Part shown: positions 35,202 to 44,944 of the stretch, one piece after another
Layout: the number at the start of each line of letters is the position of its first letter
Numbering within the stretch: position 1 is the first letter of the stretch
Assembly (NCBI GenBank): GCA_027064085.1
Contig: JAMOQH010000157.1
Location: 17,343-81,342, forward strand
Direction: 5' to 3'
From: a bacterium
GTDB taxonomy: Bacteria; UBP6; JAFGXH01
DNA: 64,000 bases
Translations under genes and position numbers: made by a program
The notes under the pieces: generated by a model
Told to the model about the DNA's origin: nothing
What the model saw: only the letters and a program-made list of their open reading frames with translations
Database searches by the model: none

Positions 35202-36017
35202 TTATAAAGGTAAATTTTTGAAAAACTTATTTGATAATTTTATATTTCTTACTGTTGATGCAACATCATGAACTCTCAATATATTGGCACCATTTTTGTA
35301 TGCAATGAATTCTGTAATTGAGTTTCCTTCAACTTGGTTTTCTCTTTTTTTATCATTTATTGTGTTAAAAATATAAGATTTATTAGAAGCCCCTAATAGA
35401 ATAGGTAAATTGAACACTTTTAAATAGTTTAGTTTTGATATTATTTCAAAATTATTATCTATTGATTTACCAAAACCAATACCTGGATCAATAATAATAT
35501 TTTCTCTTTTTATATTTTGACTTGTTAGCTCTATTATCCTTTTGTCAAAAAAAGAAATAATATTGCTCATTACACCATTTGGGTAGTGATATTTTTTTTG
35601 CATTTCATTTGGTTTCCATGGAGAGTGCATTATAATGACTGGGAGATTGGAATTTGCAACAATTTTAGTAGAATTTTTATCCCACATAAGCCCTGAGATA
35701 TCGTTTATTATATCAATTCCTTCATTTATGGCACTTCTCATCAATTCTGACTTAGTTGTATCAATAGAGAGTGTTATTTTAGGGAATTGTTTTCGTATTT
35801 CTTTTAATATTGGTATCACTCTATTGGTTTCTTCTTTTAGGGATACAGGTTTTGCAGATGGTTTTGTTGATTCTCCGCCTATATCTATAATATCAGCACC
35901 ACTTTCTATTAAGTTTTCAGTATGTTTTAATGCCTTAGTTATAGAATTATGTTTAGCTCCATCAAAAAAAGAATCTGGAGTTAAATTTAAAATTCCCATA
36001 ATTTGAATATTTTTCAT
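35202..36017 (-). CDS. folP: dihydropteroate synthase
   Basis: 271 aa. Condenses p-aminobenzoate with the pterin diphosphate in folate synthesis and is the sulfonamide target. Both signatures are clear: GILNLTPDSFFDG and ADIIDIGGESTKP. It also shows LSIDTTKSE, INDISGL, IIMHSPWKPNEMQ (usually MHMxGxPxxMQ), IIDPGIGFGKS and LGASNKSYI. It starts 38 bases downstream of the tRNA on the same strand. Confidence 0.96.
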   Translation of the reverse strand: MKNIQIMGILNLTPDSFFDGAKHNSITKALKHTENLIESGADIIDIGGESTKPSAKPVSLKEETNRVIPILKEIRKQFPKITLSIDTTKSELMRSAINEGIDIINDISGLMWDKNSTKIVANSNLPVIIMHSPWKPNEMQKKYHYPNGVMSNIISFFDKRIIELTSQNIKRENIIIDPGIGFGKSIDNNFEIISKLNYLKVFNLPILLGASNKSYIFNTINDKKRENQVEGNSITEFIAYKNGANILRVHDVASTVRNIKLSNKFFKNLPL

Positions 36018-36054
36018 AATGCTACCAATTAAATTATAAGGAAAAAATAGAAAG

Positions 36055-36127
36055 TGCCCAGGGTCGGAATCGAACCAACGACACGGGGATTTTCAGTCCC
36101 CTGCTCTACCGACTGAGCTACCTGGGC
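36055..36127 (-). tRNA. tRNA-Phe (GAA)
   Basis: Cloverleaf on the minus strand: acceptor GCCCAGG/CCTGGGC, D-arm GCTC...GAGC, anticodon stem GGGGA/TCCCC with loop CTGAAAA (anticodon GAA), T-arm GTTGG-TTCGATT-CCGAC. Discriminator A73, as expected for Phe. The 3' CCA is not encoded. Length is 73 nt. Confidence 0.97.
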
Positions 36128-36197
36128 ACGTGTGAATATGTATATATACTTTTTATAAGATAATGTCAATACTTTTTTTAAAAATCTTATATTTTTT

Positions 36198-36608
36198 TTA
36201 CGAAACAAACCATTTGTCAATAATGTTTTTTTCAGCATACTTTGTTAGTTCATTTTTAGATTTTTCTGTTCCTGCAATAAATTTAATCCCTAATTTAAGA
36301 GATTTACCATCATCAGAAAGGGTTGTGTTTGTTACTTGTCCTGCAACTGTAATAATTCCAGCATTACTTTCAGGTACAGAAAAAGACATTAAAAGTTCTG
36401 TTCCTACATCATAAGGGACTCTGCTTTCTAAAGAAATACCATTGTCACTAACATCATTTGCTTTTAATATTGTCATTGAGGTTTCTGTTTCTGCTTCAAC
36501 AACAGCATTAATAGGTACTCTGTCTGATTTTCTTCTTGAAACTCTTTTTACTACCTTAATTTTGTTATTAACTTCAATTAAGTCTATGATATTCTTCCTT
36601 CTTTCCAT
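36198..36608 (-). CDS. PilZ-domain protein (c-di-GMP receptor candidate)
   Basis: 136 aa. Both cyclic-di-GMP-binding motifs are intact: RKSDR (RxxxR) near residues 27-31, and DVSDNG ([D/N]xSxxG). They are followed by LESRVPYDVGTELLMSFSVP and LKLGIKF strands, the canonical PilZ barrel. An N-terminal 25-residue lead and a short helical tail flank it. No diguanylate cyclase or EAL gene is in the window; the nearby chemoreceptor (36751) and HDOD genes belong to the same signalling sphere. Confidence 0.88.
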   Translation of the reverse strand: MERRKNIIDLIEVNNKIKVVKRVSRRKSDRVPINAVVEAETETSMTILKANDVSDNGISLESRVPYDVGTELLMSFSVPESNAGIITVAGQVTNTTLSDDGKSLKLGIKFIAGTEKSKNELTKYAEKNIIDKWFVS

Positions 36609-36750
36609 GATTACCTCCTATCAGTATTTTTATAATAATAAAGTAAGTTGTAAAAAATCAATTTTTTGAATAAAAAAAGAAAAATTACTTTATAGCTTTA
36701 TAGAAAAATCCGAATAAAAAGTAATATGCCATTATAGAAGGAGTACAATT

Positions 36751-38958
36751 ATGAGCTTTTTTAAAAACCTTAAGATACAATATCAAATGATAATACCAGT
36801 AATATTTATATTTTTATTGGTAATTATAGCTAGAATTATTACAGGACAAGCAAATTTAACTAATTTAGGAGATATTATTATTTCTGAAACAATAGTTAAT
36901 ATGCCTGAAAAAATAAAAAGTGATATTGATGCTAAAATAAAGGTAACTGCAGAGAGAGCTAGTTTATTATCTGAAAATAGAAAGTTAATTGAATTATTTA
37001 ATGATGCAGAATATGCTAAAGATGGAGAAAAAGAAGAAAAAAGAAAAAAATTTACTGATTATTTAGACTCTATTATTGCTAGAATAAAGGAAATGTCAGA
37101 TGAAAAAACTGTTAAAATACATTTTCATACAGCAGATGTTAAATCATTTTATAGAGCTTGGAAAAAAAATAAACATGGAGATGATTTAAGTAGTTTTAGA
37201 AAAACAATCATAGATGCGAATAAAACCAAAAAAATAGTAAAAGGTATGGAAGTAGGGAAAGGAGCTATTCCTGTTAGAGCAATAGTACCAATACAATACA
37301 AAGGAAAATGGATAGGAACATTTGAGTATATGGAAGACATAAGGCCATTATTTAAAAACGAAAAAACAGAAAATATGACAGTTGCTTTTTTTGTTGATTC
37401 AAAAACAATGAAAGGAGCCCATAGAGAACTTAAAGAGAGTGAAAGATTTGGAGATTTGTATCTAACAACTAGCAATAATGATAAAATTTTAAAAAAGCAT
37501 AAAAAATTATTTACTCAAATTATAAAAAAAGCATATATTGGCAAAAAAGAAACTTTAAATGAAAATGATGACTATATTACTGCAAGACCATATAAAGATT
37601 ACTCAGGTAATATTATAGGGGTTATTTTAGTTCATTATGATAAACATGAAGTTATTAAGGCCAAAACTTCTGTTATGAAGAAAACTCTTATGTCTGCAAT
37701 GGTTGCAATTAGTATTATTTTTATTCTTTTGTTTTTTATTTCCAGATTAATATCAAAACCAATTTTGAATTTAAAAAGCTTTTTTGAAATTGCTTCTAGT
37801 GGAAAAGCTGATTTGACATTAAGGTTAAATGAAGTTTCTAATAGTAATAATGAAATAAATGAAGTTTCTATATTTTTTAATAAATTTATTTCTAATTTGC
37901 AAAAAATGATAATAGATTTAAACAGTAATGCTAGAAACTTAAATAAATCATCAGATATTTTAAAATCTGAAAGTATTGAAATGAAGGAAGGAAATAAAAA
38001 TAATAATGAAATAACTAAACAAGTAAAAGATAAATTAGAAAATATAAATAGTAAAAACACAAAAATGACTAAAGAGTTAAATACAGCAACTTCGGATATA
38101 AATAATTTAGAAAATAAATTACAAAAAATTAATAGTTCGTTTAAAGAAATTGAGCAAGACTCTAATAATATAAAAGATATGACTTTAAGTGTGTCATCGG
38201 CAATAGAAGAAATGAATGCCACAATTAATGAAATATCATCAAATACAGTACAGGCAAGTGCTCTTTCTCAAAAAGCCTCAGAAAACGGAAAAGAAACAAC
38301 CAAATTAATGAAAGAATTAAATCGTTCTACACAATCAATAACTGATATTGTAACTTTAATTGAAGAAATTGCTAGTCAAACTAATTTACTTGCCTTAAAT
38401 GCAACTATAGAAGCTGCAAGTGCAGGAGAAGCAGGTAAGGGGTTTGCTGTTGTTGCTAATGAAATTAAAAATCTAGCAAATCAAACAGCAGATGCAACTA
38501 AAAAAATATCACAACAGGTTGGTGGGATACAAACTGAAATGGAGAAATCTGTAGAGCATATTATCAATATGTCTGATGATATTGAAAGTGTTAATCATGT
38601 TAATATTAATATTGCATCAGCTATAGAGCAACAAAACTCAACTATTGCTGAAATATCAAATAATGTGCAACAAACATTGACAGCAGTTAATAATAGTACT
38701 GGTAACATTAAAGAAGTAGCTATCGAAATTGATGATGCCTCTGAAAAGATAGATTATATAACAGAAAATGTAAATAATATTATGCATAAAACTACTGAAA
38801 TAAATGAAGAGCTTGGTAATTCTATGGATTCGGTTATAGAAGCAAGTAACTTATCTATTAAGTTGTATGAAAAGAGTGAATCTGTTTATGATAAATCTAA
38901 TGAAACATCAGCTTTATCAGAAAATTTAAATGAAATTGTTAAAAAGTTTAAATTTTAA
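36751..38958 (+). CDS. methyl-accepting chemotaxis protein with Cache-type sensor
   Basis: 735 aa. TM1 (about 11-30), a periplasmic double-Cache-like sensor (about 35-310), TM2 (about 315-335, [15 protein letters not shown]), HAMP (about 336-390) and a cytoplasmic signalling domain. Sensor segments include [23 protein letters not shown] and [11 protein letters not shown]. The hairpin tip is [20 protein letters not shown] followed by [15 protein letters not shown]; the usual AAIEAARAGE is [10 protein letters not shown] here. It ends KKFKF without a CheR-docking pentapeptide. AAGGAG precedes the ATG. No che genes are nearby. Convergent with the small Lys-rich gene, with no gap between stops. 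Confidence 0.94.
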   Translation: MSFFKNLKIQYQMIIPVIFIFLLVIIARIITGQANLTNLGDIIISETIVNMPEKIKSDIDAKIKVTAERASLLSENRKLIELFNDAEYAKDGEKEEKRKKFTDYLDSIIARIKEMSDEKTVKIHFHTADVKSFYRAWKKNKHGDDLSSFRKTIIDANKTKKIVKGMEVGKGAIPVRAIVPIQYKGKWIGTFEYMEDIRPLFKNEKTENMTVAFFVDSKTMKGAHRELKESERFGDLYLTTSNNDKILKKHKKLFTQIIKKAYIGKKETLNENDDYITARPYKDYSGNIIGVILVHYDKHEVIKAKTSVMKKTLMSAMVAISIIFILLFFISRLISKPILNLKSFFEIASSGKADLTLRLNEVSNSNNEINEVSIFFNKFISNLQKMIIDLNSNARNLNKSSDILKSESIEMKEGNKNNNEITKQVKDKLENINSKNTKMTKELNTATSDINNLENKLQKINSSFKEIEQDSNNIKDMTLSVSSAIEEMNATINEISSNTVQASALSQKASENGKETTKLMKELNRSTQSITDIVTLIEEIASQTNLLALNATIEAASAGEAGKGFAVVANEIKNLANQTADATKKISQQVGGIQTEMEKSVEHIINMSDDIESVNHVNINIASAIEQQNSTIAEISNNVQQTLTAVNNSTGNIKEVAIEIDDASEKIDYITENVNNIMHKTTEINEELGNSMDSVIEASNLSIKLYEKSESVYDKSNETSALSENLNEIVKKFKF

Positions 38959-39174
38959 TTATTTTTTAATAACTTTAACTTTAACCTTTTTTTTAGTTTT
39001 GGTTTTAACTTTAACGCCTTTGTCATCTTTTTTAATTGTTGTTTTTTTAGTTTTAACTTTAACATTATCATTATCTGTTTTTACAACAACTTTTTTAGTT
39101 TTAACAACAGTTTTACCTGCATAAATTGTAGATACTGCAAATAATGCTACTAATCCAATCATAATTGCTTTCAT
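38959..39174 (-). CDS. tiny secreted Lys/Val/Thr-repeat protein
   Basis: 71 aa from the ATG at 39174; GGAGG lies 5 nt upstream, so the four extra upstream codons are not used. A signal peptide (MKAIMIGLVALFAVSTIYA) is followed by about 52 residues that are nearly half lysine. They alternate as KVKVKTK, KKTTIKKDD and KTKTKKKVKVKVIKK. The alternating Lys-Val/Thr pattern favours beta strands with one charged face. It could bind nucleic acid, LPS or other anionic polymers, or be toxic to membranes. No family recognised. Confidence 0.68.
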   Translation of the reverse strand: MKAIMIGLVALFAVSTIYAGKTVVKTKKVVVKTDNDNVKVKTKKTTIKKDDKGVKVKTKTKKKVKVKVIKK

Positions 39175-39272
39175 ACTTTCCTCCAAAAAATAAATATGAG
39201 ATAATATCTATACATAAAATTGCTATAAAATCAAATAATTATGAGTTTTTAGAGTAAAAATGAATAAAATTA

Positions 39273-41633
39273 TTAAAACCAGTTGTTATATATCATGTTT
39301 ATCCCAAAAAATAGATTATATGAATAAGACCAATTTTTTTCTTTTTCTTTATAAGCATAAGAATCTATTTTTGTAGAAAAATGAAAAAATCCTAATATTG
39401 GAATATTTATATTAAATAAAAAATTTGCTATATTTGTTTGATTAAATCCAAGGAAATAATCAAGTTTAGATGTTATTTTAATTGGAATATCTAAACTTTT
39501 AATTTCATAGTTGTTTAAGTTATATCCAATAATTGAACCTAATAAAATATCATCATCTTTTCTGAAATCTTTAGAACCTTGTAAGCCTAGTTTAAATTCA
39601 AATTTATTATCAGAAGAAAGAAATGATATTCCACTTGAGAAAAATAATTCAAAATAGTGTTTTTCTTCTATTTTGGGTTTTGTCAATTCACTGTTAAGTT
39701 TACTTTCTAAAAATGGAAGTGGGATTAATATGTTATTCTGATTATTTATTTTAAAGTAATTACTTTTGTAATTAAAAGCATAACTTATTGTGTCATTACT
39801 TTCCATAAATTCAGTATTATTTTCATTAGATTGATAGTAATGTAATTCAAATCTATTTTCAATTATATGATATTTAGAACTTCCAATAAGATTAATATTT
39901 GAATCTAGTTTTAATAATTCTGTTGGAGTTGTATCAAATCTAGGCTTACTATATACGGAGTCATTGGATACATCATTTTTTATATAGTAGATTCCTAAAT
40001 TACTATAAAATTCCCATAAAAACCTTTTAGATAAGTCTTCAAATTCAATACTAGGATTAAAAAAAGAGTTTTTCTTTTTAAATTTTTCTTTTTTTAAATA
40101 ATTTTTAAATATGTTTTTTATTCTACCATAATACTTCTTCTTTTTAATAAAAAATTCATCTTTAAAAAATCCATCACCACCATTTACAATAAATTCAGTT
40201 GTTACTACTTTGTATTTTTTTTTATCAATAATATTACGGCCATTAATTTTAATATTTTTGCCAAAATTTATATTTGTAAAAAGGAGTTTATTTTTATTTT
40301 TTTTTAAGAATTTTTTTAGTAATTTTCCTTTTATTCTGAAACTTGCGATTTTATTGTTATAAGTGATCGATTTTTCTATAGTATCGTATGTGAGTTTATT
40401 TATAGGGAAAGGTTTATTATTGAAATTACCTTCATTAATCATAGCTATTTCACTGTTTGTTTTCATAATCATTAATTTTAAAATAAAACTATAAAATGTT
40501 TTAAAAGAAAGAGATTTTATCTTCATATTATTTATAGGTAAATCATATTTTTTAAAATACTGTTTTCTATAGTTTTCTAAGATTTTTTTAAAAATAATGG
40601 AAACTTTTGATTTGTATTTAAATTTCTTGTTTAAATTTTCAATATTTTTTATTTGAAATTTATTATTTATCTTTTTGATTTTTAATAGTAATAAATTAGG
40701 GGTATATCTATCAGGATTTGCTCCTATTATATAGATGTCATTATTATATCTTCTTATTAACCTTGTGTTTTCAGCATTACTAATTATTAAATCTATATTT
40801 TTTAATTTTTCAGATAAATTCATTGTTTTTTTAGGAGAAGTCTCCTTGTCTTCTACCTGAGCTAAAAGAATAATTACATCAACGCCCTTTTTTTCTTTTA
40901 AATATTTTGCTAGTTTATTAGTTTGCTTTATTTCTGGTAAAATATTCATATTTTTAATAGATTTATAAAATGCTTTTTTCATAATAGTATGTGAAACGAC
41001 TGAAATTATTCCAATTTTTACATTATTTATTTTAAGAATTCTGTATTTTCTGTTTTTAGTTAATTTACAAAGTGGTAAATTTTGAGAATTAGTGCAATTC
41101 ATATTTGATGATAAAAACGGAAGGCTCATAATTTTTTTATTTTGAGATAGTTTTTTCATTATATTATAGGGAGTATAAAAATCCTTTTTTCCTATATTTA
41201 TTATGTCAAAATTATTTTCTTTAAGTAATGAATATACAAAATCTATGCCTTTAGGTTGTTGTAATAAAAACTTAATTGAAATACTTGGCCAAAAACTTGC
41301 TCCGTTATTTAGAGTAATAGGTTTTTCCCAGTTATTAATTAGAGGTAATATATTTTGGTAATATTTTATTTTTCCGAGTAGGTTATAGTAGCTATTTTTT
41401 TGAGTTTTATCTATGTTTATAAAACGGCCTTCAAAATCGGATATATATATAATGGGTATATTTATTATTTTTTCTTTTTCTCCCCTAGCTTGAGTTGTTA
41501 TTCCCGTAGAATAAGGTATCGCCTTATCCATACTATGATCAGGAGATTTAGAAATTTGATGTGTTACATCACTATTGGGTAAAGCCCAAACTATAATATT
41601 TAATAAAAACAAACTGATTACTAGTTTTATCAT
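39273..41633 (-). CDS. UshA/5'-nucleotidase-like protein with lost metal site and C-terminal barrel-like extension
   Basis: 786 aa from the ATG at 41633 (AGAGG 5 nt upstream). Signal peptide, then a metallophosphatase-like domain in which the metal motifs are degraded: DxHG is DFEG (YISDFEGRF), the GD motif is NGAS, GNHEFD is GKKDF, the single H is Q (IILLAQ) and GHxH is NAEN. A 5'-nucleotidase C-terminal-like domain follows (LINEG-like INEGNFNN, YDTIEKSITYNN, VNGGDGFF), missing the usual Arg. The last 260 residues look like amphipathic strands ending in YNNWF, as in outer-membrane barrels. Likely a non-enzymatic periplasmic or outer-membrane protein. It follows the amidotransferase-like gene by 10 bases. 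Confidence 0.72.
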   Translation of the reverse strand: MIKLVISLFLLNIIVWALPNSDVTHQISKSPDHSMDKAIPYSTGITTQARGEKEKIINIPIIYISDFEGRFINIDKTQKNSYYNLLGKIKYYQNILPLINNWEKPITLNNGASFWPSISIKFLLQQPKGIDFVYSLLKENNFDIINIGKKDFYTPYNIMKKLSQNKKIMSLPFLSSNMNCTNSQNLPLCKLTKNRKYRILKINNVKIGIISVVSHTIMKKAFYKSIKNMNILPEIKQTNKLAKYLKEKKGVDVIILLAQVEDKETSPKKTMNLSEKLKNIDLIISNAENTRLIRRYNNDIYIIGANPDRYTPNLLLLKIKKINNKFQIKNIENLNKKFKYKSKVSIIFKKILENYRKQYFKKYDLPINNMKIKSLSFKTFYSFILKLMIMKTNSEIAMINEGNFNNKPFPINKLTYDTIEKSITYNNKIASFRIKGKLLKKFLKKNKNKLLFTNINFGKNIKINGRNIIDKKKYKVVTTEFIVNGGDGFFKDEFFIKKKKYYGRIKNIFKNYLKKEKFKKKNSFFNPSIEFEDLSKRFLWEFYSNLGIYYIKNDVSNDSVYSKPRFDTTPTELLKLDSNINLIGSSKYHIIENRFELHYYQSNENNTEFMESNDTISYAFNYKSNYFKINNQNNILIPLPFLESKLNSELTKPKIEEKHYFELFFSSGISFLSSDNKFEFKLGLQGSKDFRKDDDILLGSIIGYNLNNYEIKSLDIPIKITSKLDYFLGFNQTNIANFLFNINIPILGFFHFSTKIDSYAYKEKEKNWSYSYNLFFGINMIYNNWF

Positions 41634-41643
41634 AAAAACCTCT

Positions 41644-43905
41644 TTAAATTTTATATCTTTTAATGTATATTTCAAGTAAAAATAATAGTATTAATAACAA
41701 TAACATATAAACATTATCCCAAATAGGAACATATTTTTTTTCTGTAATTTCTGAGATTAATTTTTTAATTTTAATTTTACTTGCACTTTCATCATAACTT
41801 AGTATTTTAATATTCTGATATTTTGATATTTCTGATAAAAACTTTTTATTAATTTGTGGATTGTCAAATTCTTTGGATTTATCTTTAACAATAAACATAC
41901 TGTAACTATTTTCTAACAACTTGCCTTTTAGATAAGTTTTAAATTCTATTTTATATCTTCCATTTTTCTTAATTTTTTCTAATATTTGGGCTGTTCCAGA
42001 ATTGTCTAGTTTTACTTCTTTTTTTATTAAAAACTTGTCATTGTCAATATTTGTTATTTGATAATATAGTTTATTATTTTTTAATGGATTATAGTGGTAG
42101 TCATATGCTTTAATTAAAATGGATAAAGTTTCCTTTTTAGAAATGATGTTAGCATCAAATGACACTTTGATTAATTTCATATCAGGGTCTTTAATTAACC
42201 ATTTTATTGCTTTATCCCAAAAATAACTATATATTTGCTTATGGGTAATATCTATTAATTTATGAAAATTCCAAGTCCATTGGCTATCTGTTGTAATTGC
42301 CATTGTTCTTCCGTTTCCTGATTGTATAGTTGCTATTAAGGGATAAGTTTTATTGTTACATACTTTATCTGTTTTAGCAATTAAAGTTGCTGTTGGTTTT
42401 AATGTCGTTTTATTGAAACCCTCTGATAATGGTAAGCCTGCTAAAGCAGATTTTTGTTTTTTATAGTTGTTTGCAAACTTAAAGAATGGAGAGTCTAAAC
42501 CATTTTTAGTTATTTTATAATGTGTATTTTTATAACAAATACTATCTTTTGCTGATTTTGAGCTTAAATTAACGGGTAAAATATCTTCTATTGGAGTGCC
42601 TTTATAGCCTCCTGCAGTAAAGGAATTTAGGCCTCCTATCATAACAAGTCCACCACCTCTTTTAGTAACAAAATCTTTAATATTTTGTAGATATGGTGAT
42701 ATTCCATAGGGAGCGTAATTAAAATTTTGTAAAATAATTAAATCAAAACTATTTAATCTATCATAAAATAATTCGTGTGCAGGAAAGGGTATAAGAGATA
42801 GTTCTCTTTCAGGTACTAAATATACATCATTAGTTGTTCTTAAAATAAAAAATGATACCAAATCAACATCTGGATGATTTTTTAATAATTGCCTCATAAA
42901 TCTAACATCCCAACTAGGTTTTCCAACAACTTGTACAACTCTTATTTTATCTCTTATTACATTAATTATAAAATCTTTTTTATTATTAATTAGTAACTCT
43001 TCATTCTTTTCAGGTGGAATAATTACCGTGTATATGTATGTTCCCACATTTTTAGGTTTAAATTTAAATGAAATTTTAATGTTTTTATTATCACTTAAAG
43101 AAACAGTTTTTCTATCAATAATTTCTTTATTTCTATACAGAAATACTTTTTTATTTATATTTTTATATCCAATAGATGATATTTCTAAGTCTATTGAAGT
43201 TGTATTTTGTACAAAAGCATAGCTATCATATTGTATTTTTTTAATGAAGATATCTTTTGTAGTCTTAATTTGTGGTAATATTAAGTTTAAGGGAATTTTA
43301 TTTTTTATTAATTTTCTTATTATACCCGTTGAGCTTGTTAATTTTTCATCTGTATCAATAAAATCAGATGCTATTATTATTGAGGATATTTCATTTATTG
43401 TATGATTTTGTAAAAATTTATTTAATGAATATCTTATTCTTGTTTCATCATCTATTGGAGTAATCTTATGTTTATTATCAATTGCTTTAAGAGTTGTTCC
43501 AATACTATAAAAGATTGTATTGTATTCTTTTCTTAATTTATCAATTATAATTTTATTATTTTTAAAAAAATAATTTAAATTTTGAAACCTATTATTTTCT
43601 GTATTTTTCAGAGGGAGGGTTAATGATTTAGAGGTATCTTTAAAGAAAAATATTGATTTTTTACCTTTATTAAATTTAACATACTCTAAAGATGGTTCTA
43701 AAAAAATAAAAAGCATTAATAGTAACAGTAGTGATCTAATGGACAATAATAAAATTCTTTTTTTAGGTAGTTTTAGATAACTATATATACTAAAAATAAT
43801 AATACCCAAAAATCCAATATATATAAAAATATTTATTGGAGATAAATTTAAATTTAAAAATGTAAATTTATTATATGCAAATTCACTTAATATTTTACTA
43901 TTCAT
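41644..43905 (-). CDS. inner-membrane protein with VWA-like and glutamine-amidotransferase-like domains
   Basis: 753 aa. Two N-terminal membrane segments (IFIYIGFLGIIIFSIYSYL; ILLLSIRSLLLLLMLFIFLE) precede a degraded VWA-like domain (KSIFFFKDTSKSL; SSIIIASDFIDTDE). A beta-sandwich region follows. Next comes a class I amidotransferase-like (GATase1-like) domain: VVQVVGKPSWDVRFMRQLL, FDLIILQNF, GGGLVMIGGLNSFTAGGY. A final membrane helix (VYMLLLLILLFLLEIYI) ends the protein. The catalytic Cys of GATases is absent. Such proteins occur in MoxR/VWA/DUF58 clusters together with DUF4159, the next gene upstream, which overlaps by 4 bases. Confidence 0.8.
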   Translation of the reverse strand: MNSKILSEFAYNKFTFLNLNLSPINIFIYIGFLGIIIFSIYSYLKLPKKRILLLSIRSLLLLLMLFIFLEPSLEYVKFNKGKKSIFFFKDTSKSLTLPLKNTENNRFQNLNYFFKNNKIIIDKLRKEYNTIFYSIGTTLKAIDNKHKITPIDDETRIRYSLNKFLQNHTINEISSIIIASDFIDTDEKLTSSTGIIRKLIKNKIPLNLILPQIKTTKDIFIKKIQYDSYAFVQNTTSIDLEISSIGYKNINKKVFLYRNKEIIDRKTVSLSDNKNIKISFKFKPKNVGTYIYTVIIPPEKNEELLINNKKDFIINVIRDKIRVVQVVGKPSWDVRFMRQLLKNHPDVDLVSFFILRTTNDVYLVPERELSLIPFPAHELFYDRLNSFDLIILQNFNYAPYGISPYLQNIKDFVTKRGGGLVMIGGLNSFTAGGYKGTPIEDILPVNLSSKSAKDSICYKNTHYKITKNGLDSPFFKFANNYKKQKSALAGLPLSEGFNKTTLKPTATLIAKTDKVCNNKTYPLIATIQSGNGRTMAITTDSQWTWNFHKLIDITHKQIYSYFWDKAIKWLIKDPDMKLIKVSFDANIISKKETLSILIKAYDYHYNPLKNNKLYYQITNIDNDKFLIKKEVKLDNSGTAQILEKIKKNGRYKIEFKTYLKGKLLENSYSMFIVKDKSKEFDNPQINKKFLSEISKYQNIKILSYDESASKIKIKKLISEITEKKYVPIWDNVYMLLLLILLFLLEIYIKRYKI

Positions 43906-44639
43906 CGTCTATTCTTCAATAAATAATCTACATGAACTTGGTCTGCCTTGTAAGCTAAACAAGTTGCATACATAATTATATTAACCCCTGTTCTGTAGGC
44001 CATTTCCCTTGTTTTATTTCCTTCAGGAACCGAGTATTTCCAGTTACTAAAATCATCTACTGTGAGTGCTCCTATTATATCATTCTTGGAATATAATATT
44101 TCTATTCTGTTGTCTTCTTCTATTATATAAAAATTTGAGCTTATATTTAATCTTCCATATGGTTTATCAAGCAAGTTAAATGTTCTGTAAATAACATGAT
44201 CTTTAGGAGCTATTTTTAATTTCTTTTTAGGATATAAGCTCTCAATTAAATTTTCTATAGATTTATTAAATGTTCCACTTGCTTCATCACTTGCAGAGTC
44301 AATAAAGAGCAAACCCCCAAAAGTTAAATAATTTTTTAAATTTTTAATTTCTGTTTTTGATAGTGAAAATTTTTTATCACCTGTTAAAAATAAAAGAGGA
44401 TGTTTAAACAGTTTCTTTTTATTTTTTAAATCTATATCAATAATATCAAAAGAAACTTCAATACTTGTTCTTTTAGAAACTTCCCAAAGCATTTTTTTTA
44501 AACCACTGTTTCTAAAGTTGTAATTTCCAGAATATTTTAAAATCCCAATTTCTAGAAATGATGATTTTCCTATTGCTTTTAGTGATTGTGAAAAAAATGG
44601 AATTGATAAAATAGATAAAATAAATTGTTTTCTATTCAC
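43902..44639 (-). CDS. DUF4159-domain protein with Tat-like signal
   Basis: 245 aa. The N-terminus MNRKQFILSILSIPFF looks like a Tat signal with RK in place of RR (consensus SRRxFLK). The DUF4159 core follows: LFKHPLLFLTGDKKFSLSKT, LKNYLTFGGLLFIDSASDE, DHVIYRTFNLLDKPYGR and FSNWKYSVPEGNKTREMAYRTG with VNIIMYATC. DUF4159 is a GATase-like domain of unknown function, typically linked to MoxR/VWA operons. It lies 2 bases after tatA and overlaps the next gene by 4 bases. Confidence 0.85.
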   Translation of the reverse strand: MNRKQFILSILSIPFFSQSLKAIGKSSFLEIGILKYSGNYNFRNSGLKKMLWEVSKRTSIEVSFDIIDIDLKNKKKLFKHPLLFLTGDKKFSLSKTEIKNLKNYLTFGGLLFIDSASDEASGTFNKSIENLIESLYPKKKLKIAPKDHVIYRTFNLLDKPYGRLNISSNFYIIEEDNRIEILYSKNDIIGALTVDDFSNWKYSVPEGNKTREMAYRTGVNIIMYATCLAYKADQVHVDYLLKNRR

Positions 44640-44641
44640 TT

Positions 44642-44881
44642 TTATGATTCACTGTTTTCATTTAATTGTTTGTTTGATTCAGAGGTTGCCAATACTTTTT
44701 TTTCTTCACTTTCTTCTTTTTTATCATCATCGGTAACACCTTTTTTAAATTCTTTTATACCTTTACCAAAACCACCCATTAATTTAGGGATTTTACTTCC
44801 TCCAAAAATAACTAAAACGATAAATAGAACTATTAGTAATTCTGGTGTTGAGGGCATTGCAAGTAATATATTTTGATTCAT
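44642..44881 (-). CDS. tatA: Sec-independent protein translocase subunit TatA/E
   Basis: 79 aa. Short periplasmic N-terminus, one transmembrane helix ([19 protein letters not shown]), the hinge GGSKIPKL and the amphipathic helix [14 protein letters not shown], then an acidic/polar tail rich in Ser/Glu. Pore-forming component of the twin-arginine pathway, which exports folded, cofactor-bearing proteins. tatC is not in the window. First gene of the unit tatA-DUF4159-amidotransferase-like-UshA-like. Confidence 0.93.
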   Translation of the reverse strand: MNQNILLAMPSTPELLIVLFIVLVIFGGSKIPKLMGGFGKGIKEFKKGVTDDDKKEESEEKKVLATSESNKQLNENSES

Positions 44882-44944
44882 ATTTACCTCAAAAATAAAA
44901 TATTCGAAATTATATTATATTTATTATTAAATTACAAGAAAGAA

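Noticed and set aside
35275-35300. Possible -24/-12 (sigma-54) promoter TTGGCAC...TTGTA
   Set aside because: It lies inside folP, lacks the GC of the -12 element and faces no gene start.
36029-36238. Minus-strand frame across the tRNA gene
   Set aside because: It reads through tRNA-Phe; the RNA gene has a complete cloverleaf and the translation matches nothing.
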